This document shows positions 22,712 through 33,840 of a stretch of DNA of 64,000 nt, piece after piece; the first letter of the stretch is position 1; every line of letters begins with the position of its first letter. The notes beneath the pieces are model-generated. The model was not told the DNA's origin and searched no databases. It saw only the letters and a list, made by a program, of their open reading frames with translations. The DNA is taken from assembly GCA_014529385.2 (NCBI GenBank), contig JABFUD020000370.1, positions 1-64,000 of the forward strand. Direction: 5' to 3'. This DNA is from Adiantum capillus-veneris. Taxonomy: Eukaryota; Streptophyta; Polypodiopsida; Polypodiales; Pteridaceae. Both the position numbers and the translations under genes were made by a program.

Positions 22712-23877
22712 TGTCACGTGCACATCTAACCCTATGTGTACGTGGACAAGCTACTTCATGACATGGGTTTAGTTCAATTAGCTTAGAAAGTGTTCTGGCA
22801 CTTTTGTGAGTCTGTTCGCAGACCGTGCATGTCAAGACACTTAATGTAGATACATATCCTCTGGTTGCACACAGCATGATCATCAGATTACCATCAGAAC
22901 CCATCAGGAGCATTTTTACAGTGCATGGTTCCTATTTTAGCCAATTTTAACTTATCATTTTTAAGTGACTTTTGTTGGGAATTGGGTAGGGCAACACGAG
23001 CAAGGATCTATATAAGAAACCCTAGCGCTAGCACTTTTGGGCAGAAGAGGCAGCAGGAACAAGAGTTCAACAGGCACCTTCTCAGCAAGACCTTCCCCGG
23101 CAGTAAACCTAGTGTTTTCAGCCAACAGATAGCCTAGCGTCTTTCATCAATCCAGCCTTGGCATTTTTGCATTGCAGATCAGCCCCGGCGGTAGCAGAGT
23201 CCAGCATCCTGTACAGCGTTTTTGCATCAAGCACCAAAACAGCCAGCGTTTTTGCATTGCATATCTGCCTCGGCGTTTTGTAGATCCACGGCGTCAGACC
23301 AGCCCATTGAGCCAACGTTTTCAGTTTTCAGCATTGTGACTCCGCCACAAACCCCCAAACCTCACAGACCTCACCTTCCCGCAGCACATCCTCGCCGCAC
23401 GGTTAGATCAGCGAAGTTTGCAGATTCAGCCCGGAGAACGCAGATTTCAGCATCTGCGTTTTCAGCGCGTCGTCGTTGCATCTTTGTCATCGCCGTTGTC
23501 ATTGACATAGAGTCAGAATTCAGCAGATAAAGATTTGCAGATTTTAACCCTTGACGTTTTCATATTTCAGCCCGTCTCATCGTCGGCAAGTCCATTGCAT
23601 TGTAGAGATTTGTGCAATCAATCGTAGACCGCTCCCGCCATAAAGAGTGGGGCCTTCGGAGGAGGGTTTAACAACATTCTGGTGTCGTATTCTTCTCTCT
23701 ATCTCTCAGTCTCAGTACTTTCATGCACAGTGTTTACCCACTTTGTTTGTGATCATTTGCACTCTCCCACTAAAGGAACGGAAGGCTCTCCCTTTCGTAC
23801 GTAAAAAGAACCCTTGAGCACAGTTTGGAGCACTCATCTTGAGCAAAGTTCAACATTCACTTCCGTTGCACCTTACA
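22712..23877 (+). repeat. 5' LTR of element C
   Basis: Starts TGTCACGTGCACATCTAACC, ends TTGCACCTTACA, and is followed directly by the primer-binding site. It contains a TATATAAGAAACC TATA-like box near 23009 and then about eight GCGTTTT(TGCAT)-type motifs in 450 bp. It is the closest match to the solo LTR at 14125-15380. Confidence 0.92.
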
Positions 23878-23878
23878 T

Positions 23879-23890
23879 TGGTATCGGAGC
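23879..23890 (+). promoter_or_regulatory. primer-binding site of element C
   Basis: TGGTATCGGAGC, one base from TGGTATCAGAGC, the initiator tRNA-Met complementary primer site typical of plant LTR retrotransposons. It follows the LTR end by one base. Confidence 0.85.
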
Positions 23891-24072
23891 TTTGGCAGTG
23901 TTCTGTATCACTCAAGGAAAGAACCACAAGAATTTTTTTTGCTTGTTGCGGTCGCACGTAACCCAAGTCCACTTGGGCGTGTCGACTCACGAACCTCAAG
24001 ACTCAAGACCCTCAAGAACCAAGAACCACAAGATCCCGTTCCTCATGAACTTAAGAACAAAGATCTCAATGT

Positions 24073-25800
24073 ATGGTCATCACCCGAAGCGGAATAAATA
24101 CTTTGCATGAAGGTGATGAGCATGAACAAGGTAAAGAAGAATTTTCTCCACCAGGAGGTTTTTCGGACCCTCCCCCTTCCCCATCTACGCCAAGGATTGT
24201 ACCATATCCGCTGGAGGCTTTGGTCAAGTCGATGATGAACATGATGTTACAACAAGAAGCGAACCGCGTTGCTTTGGAGCACGAGCGCGAAGCACGCAAA
24301 AGAAAGAATGGCAGCCATAGAGCGTAAGCACAAAGAAAGAAAAGCCGAATTGGATTGCGAGCGCGAAGAAAGGCGAGCGGCCTTGGAGTTAGAGCATGAC
24401 GCACTGAGAGACCAACGCATGCAAGAGATGGTCCGACAGATACTCAAAGTCCGAACCGGTCAAAGAAGTTGGTAGTTCTTCAAGTAGCACAAGCAGAGAT
24501 TCGGACTCCCACAACCCCGTCATAGAGAAGATCACGTTCAGTAAGTATGATGGTAAAATGGATGCTAGTGTTATTTATTCTTGGTTGCATCAGTTTAATG
24601 CTTATTTTGCGATAGCTAAGAAAGAAAAACAAAAGCAAGGTTTGGACGACAGCTATAGGAAATAGCAAGGTTTTGACGGCAGCTATGTACCTTGCCGGTG
24701 ATGCCATTAATTGGTACCACCCATGGCAAGAGGCACAGTTGACCGCGCACCTAGAGGAAGCCGAGGAAGGCGCGCCCCTTTCTTTCAATCGGGCCGACTT
24801 CCAAGACAAGCTCAAGGCGCGGTTTATGCCACCACAGTACCTAGCACGGTTGAAAGACGATTGGCGCAGTCTCAAGCAAAATGGTATGCCTGTTATGTCT
24901 TTCTCTAATCGTGTTTTGCAGCTCGGTACCCAATTACGTATATCGGATGATGAGCGCAAGGAGGCATTCCTTTATGGATTGGATGAGTATATCAAGTACG
25001 ATGTCGAAGTACTCGATCCAATCGATCTCAACAAGGTGGTAGCGATCGCTCTCGCACAGGAGATGAAGCACAACAAGGACAAGCCTAAGGAAAACAAGAC
25101 TTCTCCAAGTACCACTCGGACTTCTCAAAACAGTAAGTGCGGTAAGAATGGTAAGAATGGTAACTCTTCTAACCAATCTTCCTCTAGTCTCTCAGAGAAG
25201 AACTCTCCAAATGAACCTAAGGGTAAAGCAAACACAATTGCTAAACCTAAGCTCACTCCATATGAAAAAGTAGAACAAGGAATTTTAGGAGGATACATCA
25301 CGTCGGAAGAACAAAGCATTTATTCTAAGGAAGGTCGTTGTTATCATTGTCACATCAAGAATCACATAAAAAGAACATGTCCTAAGCTTGACTCTAATGA
25401 ATCTAAAGAACTCACAGAACCCACTTCCTCTGTCAATGCAATAAATGAGAACACGAGTGTGACCCGAGTTTCTCATGATCCTCCCATTGAAAAGTCTCTC
25501 ATTAAGTGTTACGGTCATGTGGAGGGTCAACGTTTTGTCATATTGTTTGACCCAAGCAGTATGCATGGTTTGATTAGTGACTCTCTTATCGAAAGAGCCC
25601 GCTTGGAGGTTAGCAAGGCATCTCCTTTCAAGGTGTCAGGATTCTCTCCCCGTATGGACTCTCTTATCACGCAAGAGTGCCTTGATGTTTTGTTCACTGT
25701 TCAACAAGCGTCCTTTCGCATAAAATTTGTAGTCTCTCCTCTCTCAAGATGTGATATGCTTTTGGGCATTCGATGGTTTCGTGAGCATCATCCTCATTGA
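24073..25800 (+). pseudogene. element C gag-protease polyprotein (frameshifted)
   Basis: The N-terminal frame starts MVITRSGINTLHEGDEHEQG (ATG at 24073) and runs into a charged coiled segment (ERKHKERKAELDCEREERR) after a frameshift. The capsid-like part from 24541 has KITFSKYDGKMDASVIYSWL, a stop near 24663, then a 375-codon frame with AINWYHPW and FQDKLKARFMPPQY, an Asn/Ser-rich linker and a knuckle CYHCHIKNHIKRTC (25339-25380; the usual Gly before His is Asn). The protease part has VILFDPSSMHGLISDSL, where D-[ST]-G reads D-P-S, and CDMLLGIRWF. It is inactive as written. Confidence 0.88.
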
Positions 25801-26938
25801 TTGGGCGGAGAATACATTCACTTTCAATGCAAAAAGTGACTCTCCCATTGTCATTTGTGGAGAGCAAGTTGTTCATTCTTCATCTTTCATTTCTAATGTG
25901 CAGGCGAAGATTGAAAAGAATCAGGAGAGGGAGACTCTCAGTCTTGTCTTCTCCAACGCACGACATACATGATTTGCATGATATTGATACACAAGATGAT
26001 TTGCATGATCAAGATGTGATTATTCACGAGCATGATGATTTGCAGGATAATGATGTGATTGTTCACAAGGATGATGGTTTAGTAGATACTTTGTATATGA
26101 AGCTAACCTCATTGCAGATTCGATCACTAAGAACAGATCTTGGCTCTCGAGTCAAGGTCCATAGAACCCCCACAGGAAGTATTATGTGTTCGAAAGATTA
26201 GTAAGCACGCATTGTTCGAGTGTTTCATCGTGATGCTTTCCTGTATTTTAATCACCGTCTTTATGTGATCCCTTTTCATAGGCATGACATATGGTACGAT
26301 GAACACAATTCACTCATGAATGAGCACGGATGTATGCGGATTACTCATGAAAAGATGAAATGTTTGCATTCAAGGAATTCACATTCCATGTCTCTTCCTT
26401 GGCATGACACAATATTCGAAAGAGCACAAGAAGGATTGAGCATCAAGCATCGGCATTTCCATTGTGATTTGCCACAGTTGATAGATTTAGATCAGAATGA
26501 CAAGTTTCGAATCCATTGTTTACGTGTGTTTGATGAACGGTTTGGCACTCTGTCTATATGTTCATCTACATTGCATGCACAGTCTTTAAAGAAGACTAGA
26601 ATTTTTCCAGTCACTTTGCATGGAATGGGTATGTTCATGTTTTTGTGTTGGAAGTGGTTTCAGGAATTTTCATCCTCATAGATTCTTGAAGAAGGTAGAC
26701 GCATGACTATAGACGAAGATGAAGCATTGAAGGAGCCACAAATGACTGTCACTTTCGGTGCGGCCCAAAGAAGCAAGCGTTGCAGACCTTTATGAAGTTC
26801 AAGTATCGCATGACCCATGCATCGAAGTGGGCCCACGAAGAGTCCTTTCCAAGATTCCAAACGCTGTTGGCGATCTCCCTCGACGCCATACAGTTTGGTA
26901 CCAGTACCTCAATTTGAAAAGGAGGGGATGTCACATGC
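25801..26938 (+). other. element C 3' internal region, no pol
   Basis: Frames are broken. A few gag-pol-like phrases remain (VLIDWAENTFTFNAKSDSPI, then LTSLQIRSL). A His-rich frame of about 150 codons (26220-26681) has no ATG at its start and is not recognised. The region ends in a purine tract AAAAGGAGGGGA just before the 3' LTR. The absence of any RT motif over this length is the notable point. Confidence 0.6.
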
Positions 26939-28129
26939 ACATCTAACCCTATGTGTACGTGGACAAGCTACTTCATGACATGGGTTCGGTTCAGTTAGCT
27001 TAGGAAGTGTTCTGGCACTTTTGTAAGTCTGTTTGCAGACCGTGCATGTCCAAACACTTAGAGTAGATGCATATTCTCTGGTTGCACACAGCATGATCAT
27101 CAAATTACCCTCAGAATCCATCAGGAGCATTTTTACATTGCATACACCTATTTTCCCTATTTTAGCCAATTTTCACTTATCATTTTTAAGTGACTTTTGT
27201 TGGGAATTGGGTAGGGCAAAATGAGCAAGGATCTATATAAGAAACCCTAGCGCTAGCACTTTTGGGCAGAAGAGGCAACAGAAACAAGAGTTCAGCAGGC
27301 ACCTCTTAGCAAGACCTTCCCCGGCAGTAAACCTAGCATTTTCAGCCAACAGACAACCTAGCGTTTTTCATCAATCCAGCCTTGGCGTTTTTGCATTGCA
27401 AATCAGCCACGGCGGTAGCAGAGTCCAGCATCCTGTACAACGTTTTTGCATCAAGCACCAAAACAGCCAGCGTTTTTGCATTACAGATCTGCCTCGGCGT
27501 TTTGTAGATCCACGGCGTCACATCAGCCCATTGAGACAGCGTTTTCAGTTTTCAGCATTGTGACTCCGCCACAGAACCCCCCAAACCTCACAGATCTCAC
27601 CTTTCCGCAGCAGATCCTCGCCGCACGGTTAGATCAGCGAAGCTTGCAGATTCAGCCCGGAGAACACAAATTTCAGCATCTGCGTTTTCAGCGCGTCGTC
27701 GTCACATCGTCGTCATCGCCGTTGTCACCGACATAGAGTCAGAATTCAGCATATAAAGATTTGCAAATTTCAGCCCTAAGCGTTTTCAGATTTCAGCCCG
27801 TCTCGTCGTTGTCCTCATCGTCGTCGACATCGTCGGCAAGTCCATTGCACTGTAGAGATTTGTGCAATCAATCGTAGACCGCTCTCGCCATAGAGAGTGG
27901 GGCCTTCAGAGGAGGGTTTGACAACATTCTGTTGTCGTATTCTTCTCTCTCTATCTCTCAGTCTCAGTACTTTCATGCACAGTGTTTACCCACTTTGTTT
28001 GTGATTATTTGCACTCTCTCACTAAAGGAACGGAAGGCTCTCCCTTCCGTAAGTAAAAGGAACCCTTGAGCACAGTTCGGAGCACTCATCTTGAGCGAAG
28101 TTCAACATTCACTTCCGTTGCACCTCAAA
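26939..28129 (+). repeat. 3' LTR of element C
   Basis: Starts TGTCACATGCACATCTAACC after the purine tract and ends near TTGCACCTCA. Clearly similar along its length to the 5' LTR, with scattered substitutions and small indels, so the insertion is not very recent. The last bases are slightly altered, so the exact end is uncertain by a few bases. Confidence 0.88.
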
Positions 28130-30443
28130 GCGTGTCACTGACAATTGACTGAGGCATCCCGTGATACTTAAAGATATTGCTCATGAATATCTTGACCATG
28201 TGTTCTCGCTTTATCTTCTTCCTAACAGGGATGAAATGGGCCTGCTTACCGAACCTACAAATGATAGTCCAAATCCCATCATTGCTTGTTTGCGTTCTTG
28301 GAAGATCAAAGATAAAGTCCATCGCTATGCTTTCCCATGGCCTATCAGGGATCGGCAATGGTTGCAACAATGCCCGTTGCTTTGGCCTATCAAATTTGAC
28401 TTTTTTGCATACTAAGCATGATCTTATAAATGTCTCAACAAAACATCTTGACGTAAAGCTGGCCGATAGAAGAATGCCTCAACCCCTTTCACTGTCGCAT
28501 CAATTCAACGATGCCCAACATAAGGTGGAGCATGACTTTCCATCAAAACCTTTGGCCGTAATTGTTTAGTAACGCATAACTTTCCATGCATCATGAGAAA
28601 GTCATTCTTAAGCATATAGTGCTCGCCCATCAAAAAGTTGATCATAAATCCTTGCAAAATCTGAATGTTCAACATATTGTGTCTTCATTTCATCTAGTTC
28701 ACAGTGGTACGAAATTGCCCGAAATTTGCAGCTTTCGTGACAACACATCAACAACCACGTTCTTTTTCCCTTCCACATGCACAATCTGAAAATGGAAAAT
28801 TGACAAGATGTTTGCCTATCGCATGTGTTTCTCAAACAACTTCATTTGTGTGAGAAAGTATTGCAAGGTTTGATGATCTATTTGGACAACAAAATCAGCC
28901 CCTAGCAGATAGTGTTTCCAACTAGTGAGAGCGTGAATTACTGCCAACAATTTTTTCTCATAAACTTGCAAGTTCCTTTCGGTCTTCAAAAGAATTATGC
29001 TCTCATATGCGACTACTCAGCCATTCTGCATTAGAATTGCACCAAAGTTGTGGCCACATGCATCACATTGAACCACAAAAGGTTTCGAAAGGTCTGGCAA
29101 AATAATTACCGAATGTAAAGTCAGCTTTTCTTTCGAGTGTTTGAAGGCTCAAATTTCCTTGGCTATCCACTTGAAAGTAACTCCTTTCCCTTGTAGTGCA
29201 TGGAGTGGGGAAGCAATCTTAGCAAAATTTCGGAGGAAACTCTTGTAGCAGAAACATAAGCCTGCTTACCGAACCTACAAATGATAGTCCAAATCCCATC
29301 ATTGCTTGTTTGCGTTCTTGGAAGATCAAAGATAAAGTCCATCGCTATGCTTTCCCATGGCCTATCAGGGATCGGCAATGGTTGCAACAATGCCCGTTGC
29401 TTTGGCCTATCAAATTTGACTTTTTTGCATACTAAGCATGATCTTATAAATGTCTCAACAAAACATCTTGACGTAAAGCTGGCCGATAGAAGAATGCCTC
29501 AACCCCTTTCACTGTCGCATCAATTCAACGATGCCCAACATAAGGTGGAGCATGACTTTCCATCAAAACCTTTGGCCGTAATTGTTTAGTAACGCATAAC
29601 TTTCCATGCATCATGAGAAAGTCATTCTTAAGCATATAGTGCTCGCCCATCAAAAAGTTGATCATAAATCCTTGCAAAATCTGAATGTTCAACATATTGT
29701 GTCTTCATTTCATCTAGTTCACAGTGGTACGAAATTGCCCGAAATTTGCAGCTTTCGTGACAACACATCAACAACCACGTTCTTTTTCCCTTCCACATGC
29801 ACAATCTGAAAATGGAAAATTGACAAGATGTTTGCCTATCGCATGTGTTTCTCAAACAACTTCATTTGTGTGAGAAAGTATTGCAAGGTTTGATGATCTA
29901 TTTGGACAACAAAATCAGCCCCTAGCAGATAGTGTTTCCAACTAGTGAGAGCGTGAATTACTGCCAACAATTTTTTCTCATAAACTTGCAAGTTCCTTTC
30001 GGTCTTCAAAAGAATTATGCTCTCATATGCGACTACTCAGCCATTCTGCATTAGAATTGCACCAAAGTTGTGGCCACATGCATCACATTGAACCACAAAA
30101 GGTTTCGAAAGGTCTGGCAAAATAATTACCGAATGTAAAGTCAGCTTTTCTTTCGAGTGTTTGAAGGCTCAAATTTCCTTGGCTATCCACTTGAAAGTAA
30201 CTCCTTTCCCTTGTAGTGCATGGAGTGGGGAAGCAATCTTAGCAAAATTTCGGAGGAAACTCTTGTAGCAGAAACATAAGCCTAGAAAGCTTCGAATGTC
30301 ATGTATGGACTTCAAATCTGGCCATGACCTAATTGCTTCCACTTTGGCGAGATCCATACTTACCCCATCCTTTGAAACAACGTGCCCAGGGAAGTGAATC
30401 TCTTCCAAAAAGAATTGACTCTTCTTCACATTAATGAGTAGCC
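28130..30443 (-). pseudogene. B1 RT end, RNase H and integrase N-terminal half
   Basis: Minus-strand order: the connection part after motif C (INVKKSQFFLEEIHF, then ASPLHALQGKGVTFKW), RNase H (fragmented), the zinc domain (region around 28480-28560, MLHLMLGIVELMRQ in one frame), then the integrase core MLQPLPIPDRPWESIAMDF...DGIWTIICRFGKQAHF and IFKYHGMPQSIVSD. In the core, the usual VID reads IIC, so the first catalytic Asp is lost. The segment is inflated by the tandem duplication. Confidence 0.88.
28241..30280. repeat. 1,020-bp perfect tandem duplication
   Basis: 28241-29260 and 29261-30280 appear base-for-base identical. The unit covers the B1 RNase H to integrase region. The junctions share the 4-base microhomology GCCT (GGGCCTGC at the start, AAGCCTGC between, AAGCCTAG at the end). 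Perfect identity inside an otherwise decayed element means a very recent duplication or an assembly artefact. Confidence 0.97.
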
Positions 30444-31201
30444 TGGACTTGGGCATTCCCTATGTGGGAGGACACAAGAGGTTTAATACCCTCTGGACTA
30501 GTAGTGCAGGATTATGCGCAAGGACAGATACCTAGATTGATTTCTAGGAGGATTATTCTTTTCAAGGTTAAGAAGGCGGAAGTGAGTTAACAGGTTCTCG
30601 GATGAGGAAACTTCCGATCTATTGGAAAGACGTGAATGATTAGTTCCTACATGGCTCTTAAGTTTGATGATTGGTGAAGGATATCCTCGAGGATCTAGAG
30701 CAAGGACATAAACCGATAAGGTATGATGATTAGTGAAGGATATCCTAGAGGTTCTAGAGGAAGGATGTGAACCGATAAGGCAAGTATTGAATTTTTGAAT
30801 TTTTGAATTTCTGTTTAATTTAATTTATAAGTTCTTTTTTGAGAAAGGACTAATTGAACTCACCATTGAGCAAGATTTGGAATCTTTCCGGTTTCTCCCC
30901 AGCAGTTCAATTGGATTTCTACAGTTGAGGACAATTGTTTATAAGTGAGAGGGATGTTTCTAAATTGGCTTTATCTGACATAAAAATAATTCTAAATGAA
31001 TTATTGGATTTATAAGTGAGAGGGTTTTCTCGCTTGGAACACCAAGAAAAATAATTCTAAATGAATTATTGGAATTTTAAGTGAGAGGGTTTTTCTCACT
31101 AGAGACATCCGAGTACAGAGTATTCTAGTGCGTCAGTCAGAGTAATGACGGGAGCACTGTGAACGGGGCTATCTCTAAGGCCACCAGGAACGGGTACTTC
31201 T

Positions 31202-31392
31202 GATGCGTCACATCGGATGGGCGACAGGGAGCATCAGGAAGAGGTATCCAACCATCCAAGAACGGACATCTTCGATGCGTCATAGGATGGGTGGCATAGA
31301 GCATCGTGAAGAAGATTGTACCGTAAGTTCGGTAGGAAAGGACTAGGTGATGGGTATTCTTGATGCGTGACAAGGTGGGTGACGAGTGCATC
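31202..31392 (+). repeat. three GATGC...GCATC hairpin repeats in the E3 5' LTR
   Basis: Units at 31202-31235, 31274-31305 and 31372-31392 each begin GATGCGT(C/G)A and end GCATC, with GGATGGG(T/C)G(A/G)C or GGTGGGTGAC between, so the ends can pair. The 3' LTR has the same three units at 34598-34631, 34670-34702 and 34759-34789. Confidence 0.8.
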
Positions 31393-32827
31393 GCAAAGGG
31401 AATATCCATAGTCAGGAGGAAATTCCGAATTGTGTTAGAATTGTGCACATGGAAAAGCAAGCACTTGAATGAAGAAGGGTTCAGAGGAAACTTTGAGGCA
31501 AAAGAGATGCTTTCTGAGAAAGCGGGATTGCATTTCGGGAAAGCAGATGCTTTGCCACGAGGAAGTCTATGTCTGCATTGCAACTGTGTACGTGATTGCA
31601 TCCAGGGACGTCTGGGAAGTGCTGTGAAAGCATTGTTTTTAACTTATAAGGTTTTATTGAGTTTTTGGGCAGATTCAGACTATTTTAAAATAGGCCGGCC
31701 GCCCATTTAATAAGTGGGCAGCCATCTGATAAATAAGGCAACAAATCAGCCAGCGTTTTCTCTCACTCTTTTTCTGGCAGAACAACGCCAAAAAAAAAAA
31801 ACCCGGCCGCGAGCTCTAAGCGAGCAACCTGCGCTTCGCTATTCGGGCCTGTGGCCAAGAGCTATAAAAGCATCACATGCCCTAACTCAGAGGAAAGACC
31901 AATCTTTGCAAGGAGAAGATGCTGCTGCATATTTCAGTCGTAAAGAAGACGTTGCTCGTGATGCCCATGGCTGCCCCATGTGTACCCGATGTCGCCAAGA
32001 CCCAATGCGCGAGTTCCCTCACAAAGAAGTGCCTACGGAGCGTGTTTCCATCGCCAAGTTGCTGTTTTTCTCTGTTTTCAGCCCATAAATGTCGTAGACG
32101 GGGCTGATTTACAAGAAGGAACCCGAGAACACACCTCTTTTGTGTGTAGGATTGGAAGAGAGGATTTTCTATGTAGAGATCTCTTCCGGGGAATTGCTTT
32201 TCGAGAACTGAGTTGCGTTTCGAGCGTCGAGACTTTGAAGGTAACTATTTTCATGTTATGATCTCTAAGTATTTGTTTGCACGTGTACTTCCTCTTAGTG
32301 AGGGAGTAGGAGCAGAGGAAGGCATGACCCTCTACAAGAGAAAAGCGCCCTGAGGAACTAGAGCCAGATCAGCCCAAGGGTTTCGTACCCAAGTTTGGCA
32401 AGTAGATCCACGGATCGGAAAGAGGTAGTCTCTCAAGTTTGTGATCCGGAAGTTGGGATTCCCAAGTAAGGACTTCGTGTCTGGGAAAGCAGAGTTGTTC
32501 CGCAAGAAGAGGACTCTGGAAACAGAGTTGGAAAAGAGAGTTGCAGGGATGTCATGCCCTTAGTCTGAAAGGTGAGATCCATAGGCGAGAACGTTGGTTC
32601 CCAAGGATTTGGAATAAGGAACGGAAGTTCCTTGGAATAGGGTTTTATCCTAGGAATCGGAAGTTGAGGATTAAGTTCCTTGGAATAGGGTTTTACCCTA
32701 GGAATCGTAAGCTGAGACTCCCGGGAACCATCAAGTCTTATTCTAGAACGAACGTGGTAATACGTTCGGTTCAAGTGCTTGTATAGACTTCTCCTCAGTA
32801 ATAAAGATACTATTACGGGGGGGGGGG

Positions 32828-32853
32828 GGGGACCAGCCCATCTTCTGGTCCCC
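32828..32853 (+). promoter_or_regulatory. conserved LTR stem-loop
   Basis: GGGGACCAG-CCCATCTT-CTGGTCCCC: a perfect 9-bp stem and 8-base loop about 130 bases before the LTR end. The 3' LTR copy (36161-36186) keeps the stem with two loop changes. Diverged LTRs at 18768-18793 and 40281-40306 keep the loop sequence and most of the stem. A role in transcript processing, dimerisation or packaging is possible but unproven. Confidence 0.7.
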
Positions 32854-32985
32854 AGTACTGTGTCGATCTTCTCACTCTCTATCTCTCTCTATCTATTTCT
32901 CTCTATATCCTCTGGCTTCAGTAATAAGTGAAATCCTATTTATCCGAATGTATTTTATATTGTTATGCGCTCCCGTTTGTGACAG

Positions 32986-32997
32986 TGGTATCAGAGC
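32986..32997 (+). promoter_or_regulatory. primer-binding site of E3
   Basis: TGGTATCAGAGC, an exact match to the common plant initiator tRNA-Met primer site, one base after the LTR end. It fixes the orientation and the LTR boundary. Confidence 0.92.
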
Positions 32998-32999
32998 AT

Positions 33000-33840
33000 G
33001 GTCTCCTCTCTCTCTCTGTAAAGGAGGACCACTCTGGGAAGATACGGGAAGAAGCCATGACAAGCCAAGAGAGAAGTAAGCAGGCGGAACCCTAAGCCCT
33101 GCAGGAAAAAGCTCACGGAGTTGGGAAAATTTTTCTCTTTGCAAGAAGTCGACACAAGACTTGGGATTCTCTGCGCAGGTGACAAGAGCATGATGCTCAA
33201 GAACCTAGAGAATCTGAGGAGCGGAATGCTCAAGATACTTCAGAACCCAGAAGATATCCATGAACATCAATCCAGAACCATAGCCAAGAAATCTCGTCAT
33301 TTCGGAAAGGATATGAAGGTCTTTAGACCTTAGAACCTTCCGGTCAAGTTTGATACTTTTGACGGAAGGGAAGATGTCCCGAAAGCTACCACTTTCATTC
33401 GACAGTTTGAGGTTGCCTTTGCAAATGGCAATTTCTCAGAAGCGTCGAAGGTGAGGCATGTGACCAAACACCTCAAGGGGGATTGCAAGTACTTGGTGTT
33501 ATACCAAAGCTCCGCAAGGAACAAACAACAAAACTTGGATTCAATTCAAGGCAAAATTTTCCAACAAATTTTTTTTCCTCTACGCTTTGAGGAAGGCATC
33601 CAAGAAGATTGGGATCGGTTTGCCCAATAGGAACACGAGCGAGTCAAAGCAAGTAGTGGAAAACACTGCTGGGTGGTAATAACTCGCAAGAGGGAAAAAT
33701 TTGAAAGAAGTGCCGCAGTGCACAAGGAATCTTCAGACGGGAACTGTTCGCCGACGTTGAGCAATGGCTCAGACTAGAACCTTCTTTAAGGTGATCGCAG
33801 CCTCTATTTGTGAAAGAAAGACATCGAGATTAATGCTCTA
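33000..33840 (+). pseudogene. E3 gag remnant
   Basis: Short homologies to gag of A1, E1 and E2: KFDTF-like DTFDGREDVPKATTFIRQF, EVAFANGNFSEASKVRH, then in other frames FKAKFSNKF and LRFEEGIQEDWDRFAQ. Many stops. The remaining sequence up to the 3' LTR has no recognisable protease, RT or integrase. Confidence 0.7.

Larger units (their letters stand above)
22712..28129 (+). mobile_element. LTR retrotransposon C, complete but without RT/integrase
   Basis: Two LTRs of about 1.17-1.19 kb flank a primer-binding site, gag, a protease-like region and a purine tract. No reverse transcriptase, RNase H or integrase motif is visible in the 1.1 kb after protease, so it is non-autonomous or internally deleted. 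It lies in opposite orientation inside the B1 integrase: flanks read MDPRITS on the left and GMPQSIVSD on the right, which are adjacent in a normal integrase. The 5-bp target duplication is not clean (CCATG versus GCGTG). Confidence 0.88.
19984..30443 (-). mobile_element. Ty3/gypsy chromovirus B1, split by element C
   Basis: Read on the minus strand: RT end, RNase H, integrase, [element C], rest of integrase, chromodomain, polypurine-like tract, 3' LTR. The left end lies in E1 protease sequence. The right end is cut at 30443 by the E3 LTR, so the 5' half (5' LTR, gag, protease, RT core) is missing. It contains a perfect 1,020-bp tandem duplication. Related copies are B2 and B3. Confidence 0.88.
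30444..32984 (+). repeat. 5' LTR of E3 (about 2.54 kb)
   Basis: Begins TGGACTTGGGCATTCC (start uncertain by about 6 bases) and ends CCCGTTTGTGACA before the primer site. Inside are a 59-bp direct repeat (30666-30783), repeated TAATTCTAAATGAATTATTGG blocks, three GATGC...GCATC hairpins, a 15-base G run (32817-32831) and a 9-bp stem-loop. The short reading frames within it are not convincing genes. Confidence 0.85.

Noticed and set aside
26220-26681. His-rich frame of about 150 codons in element C
   Set aside because: No ATG at its opening, stops directly upstream, not recognised; kept only as a remark under the C internal region.
23879-32997. Possible tRNA genes at the TGGTATC sites
   Set aside because: Only the 10-12-base primer complement is present; no cloverleaf or A/B boxes around them.
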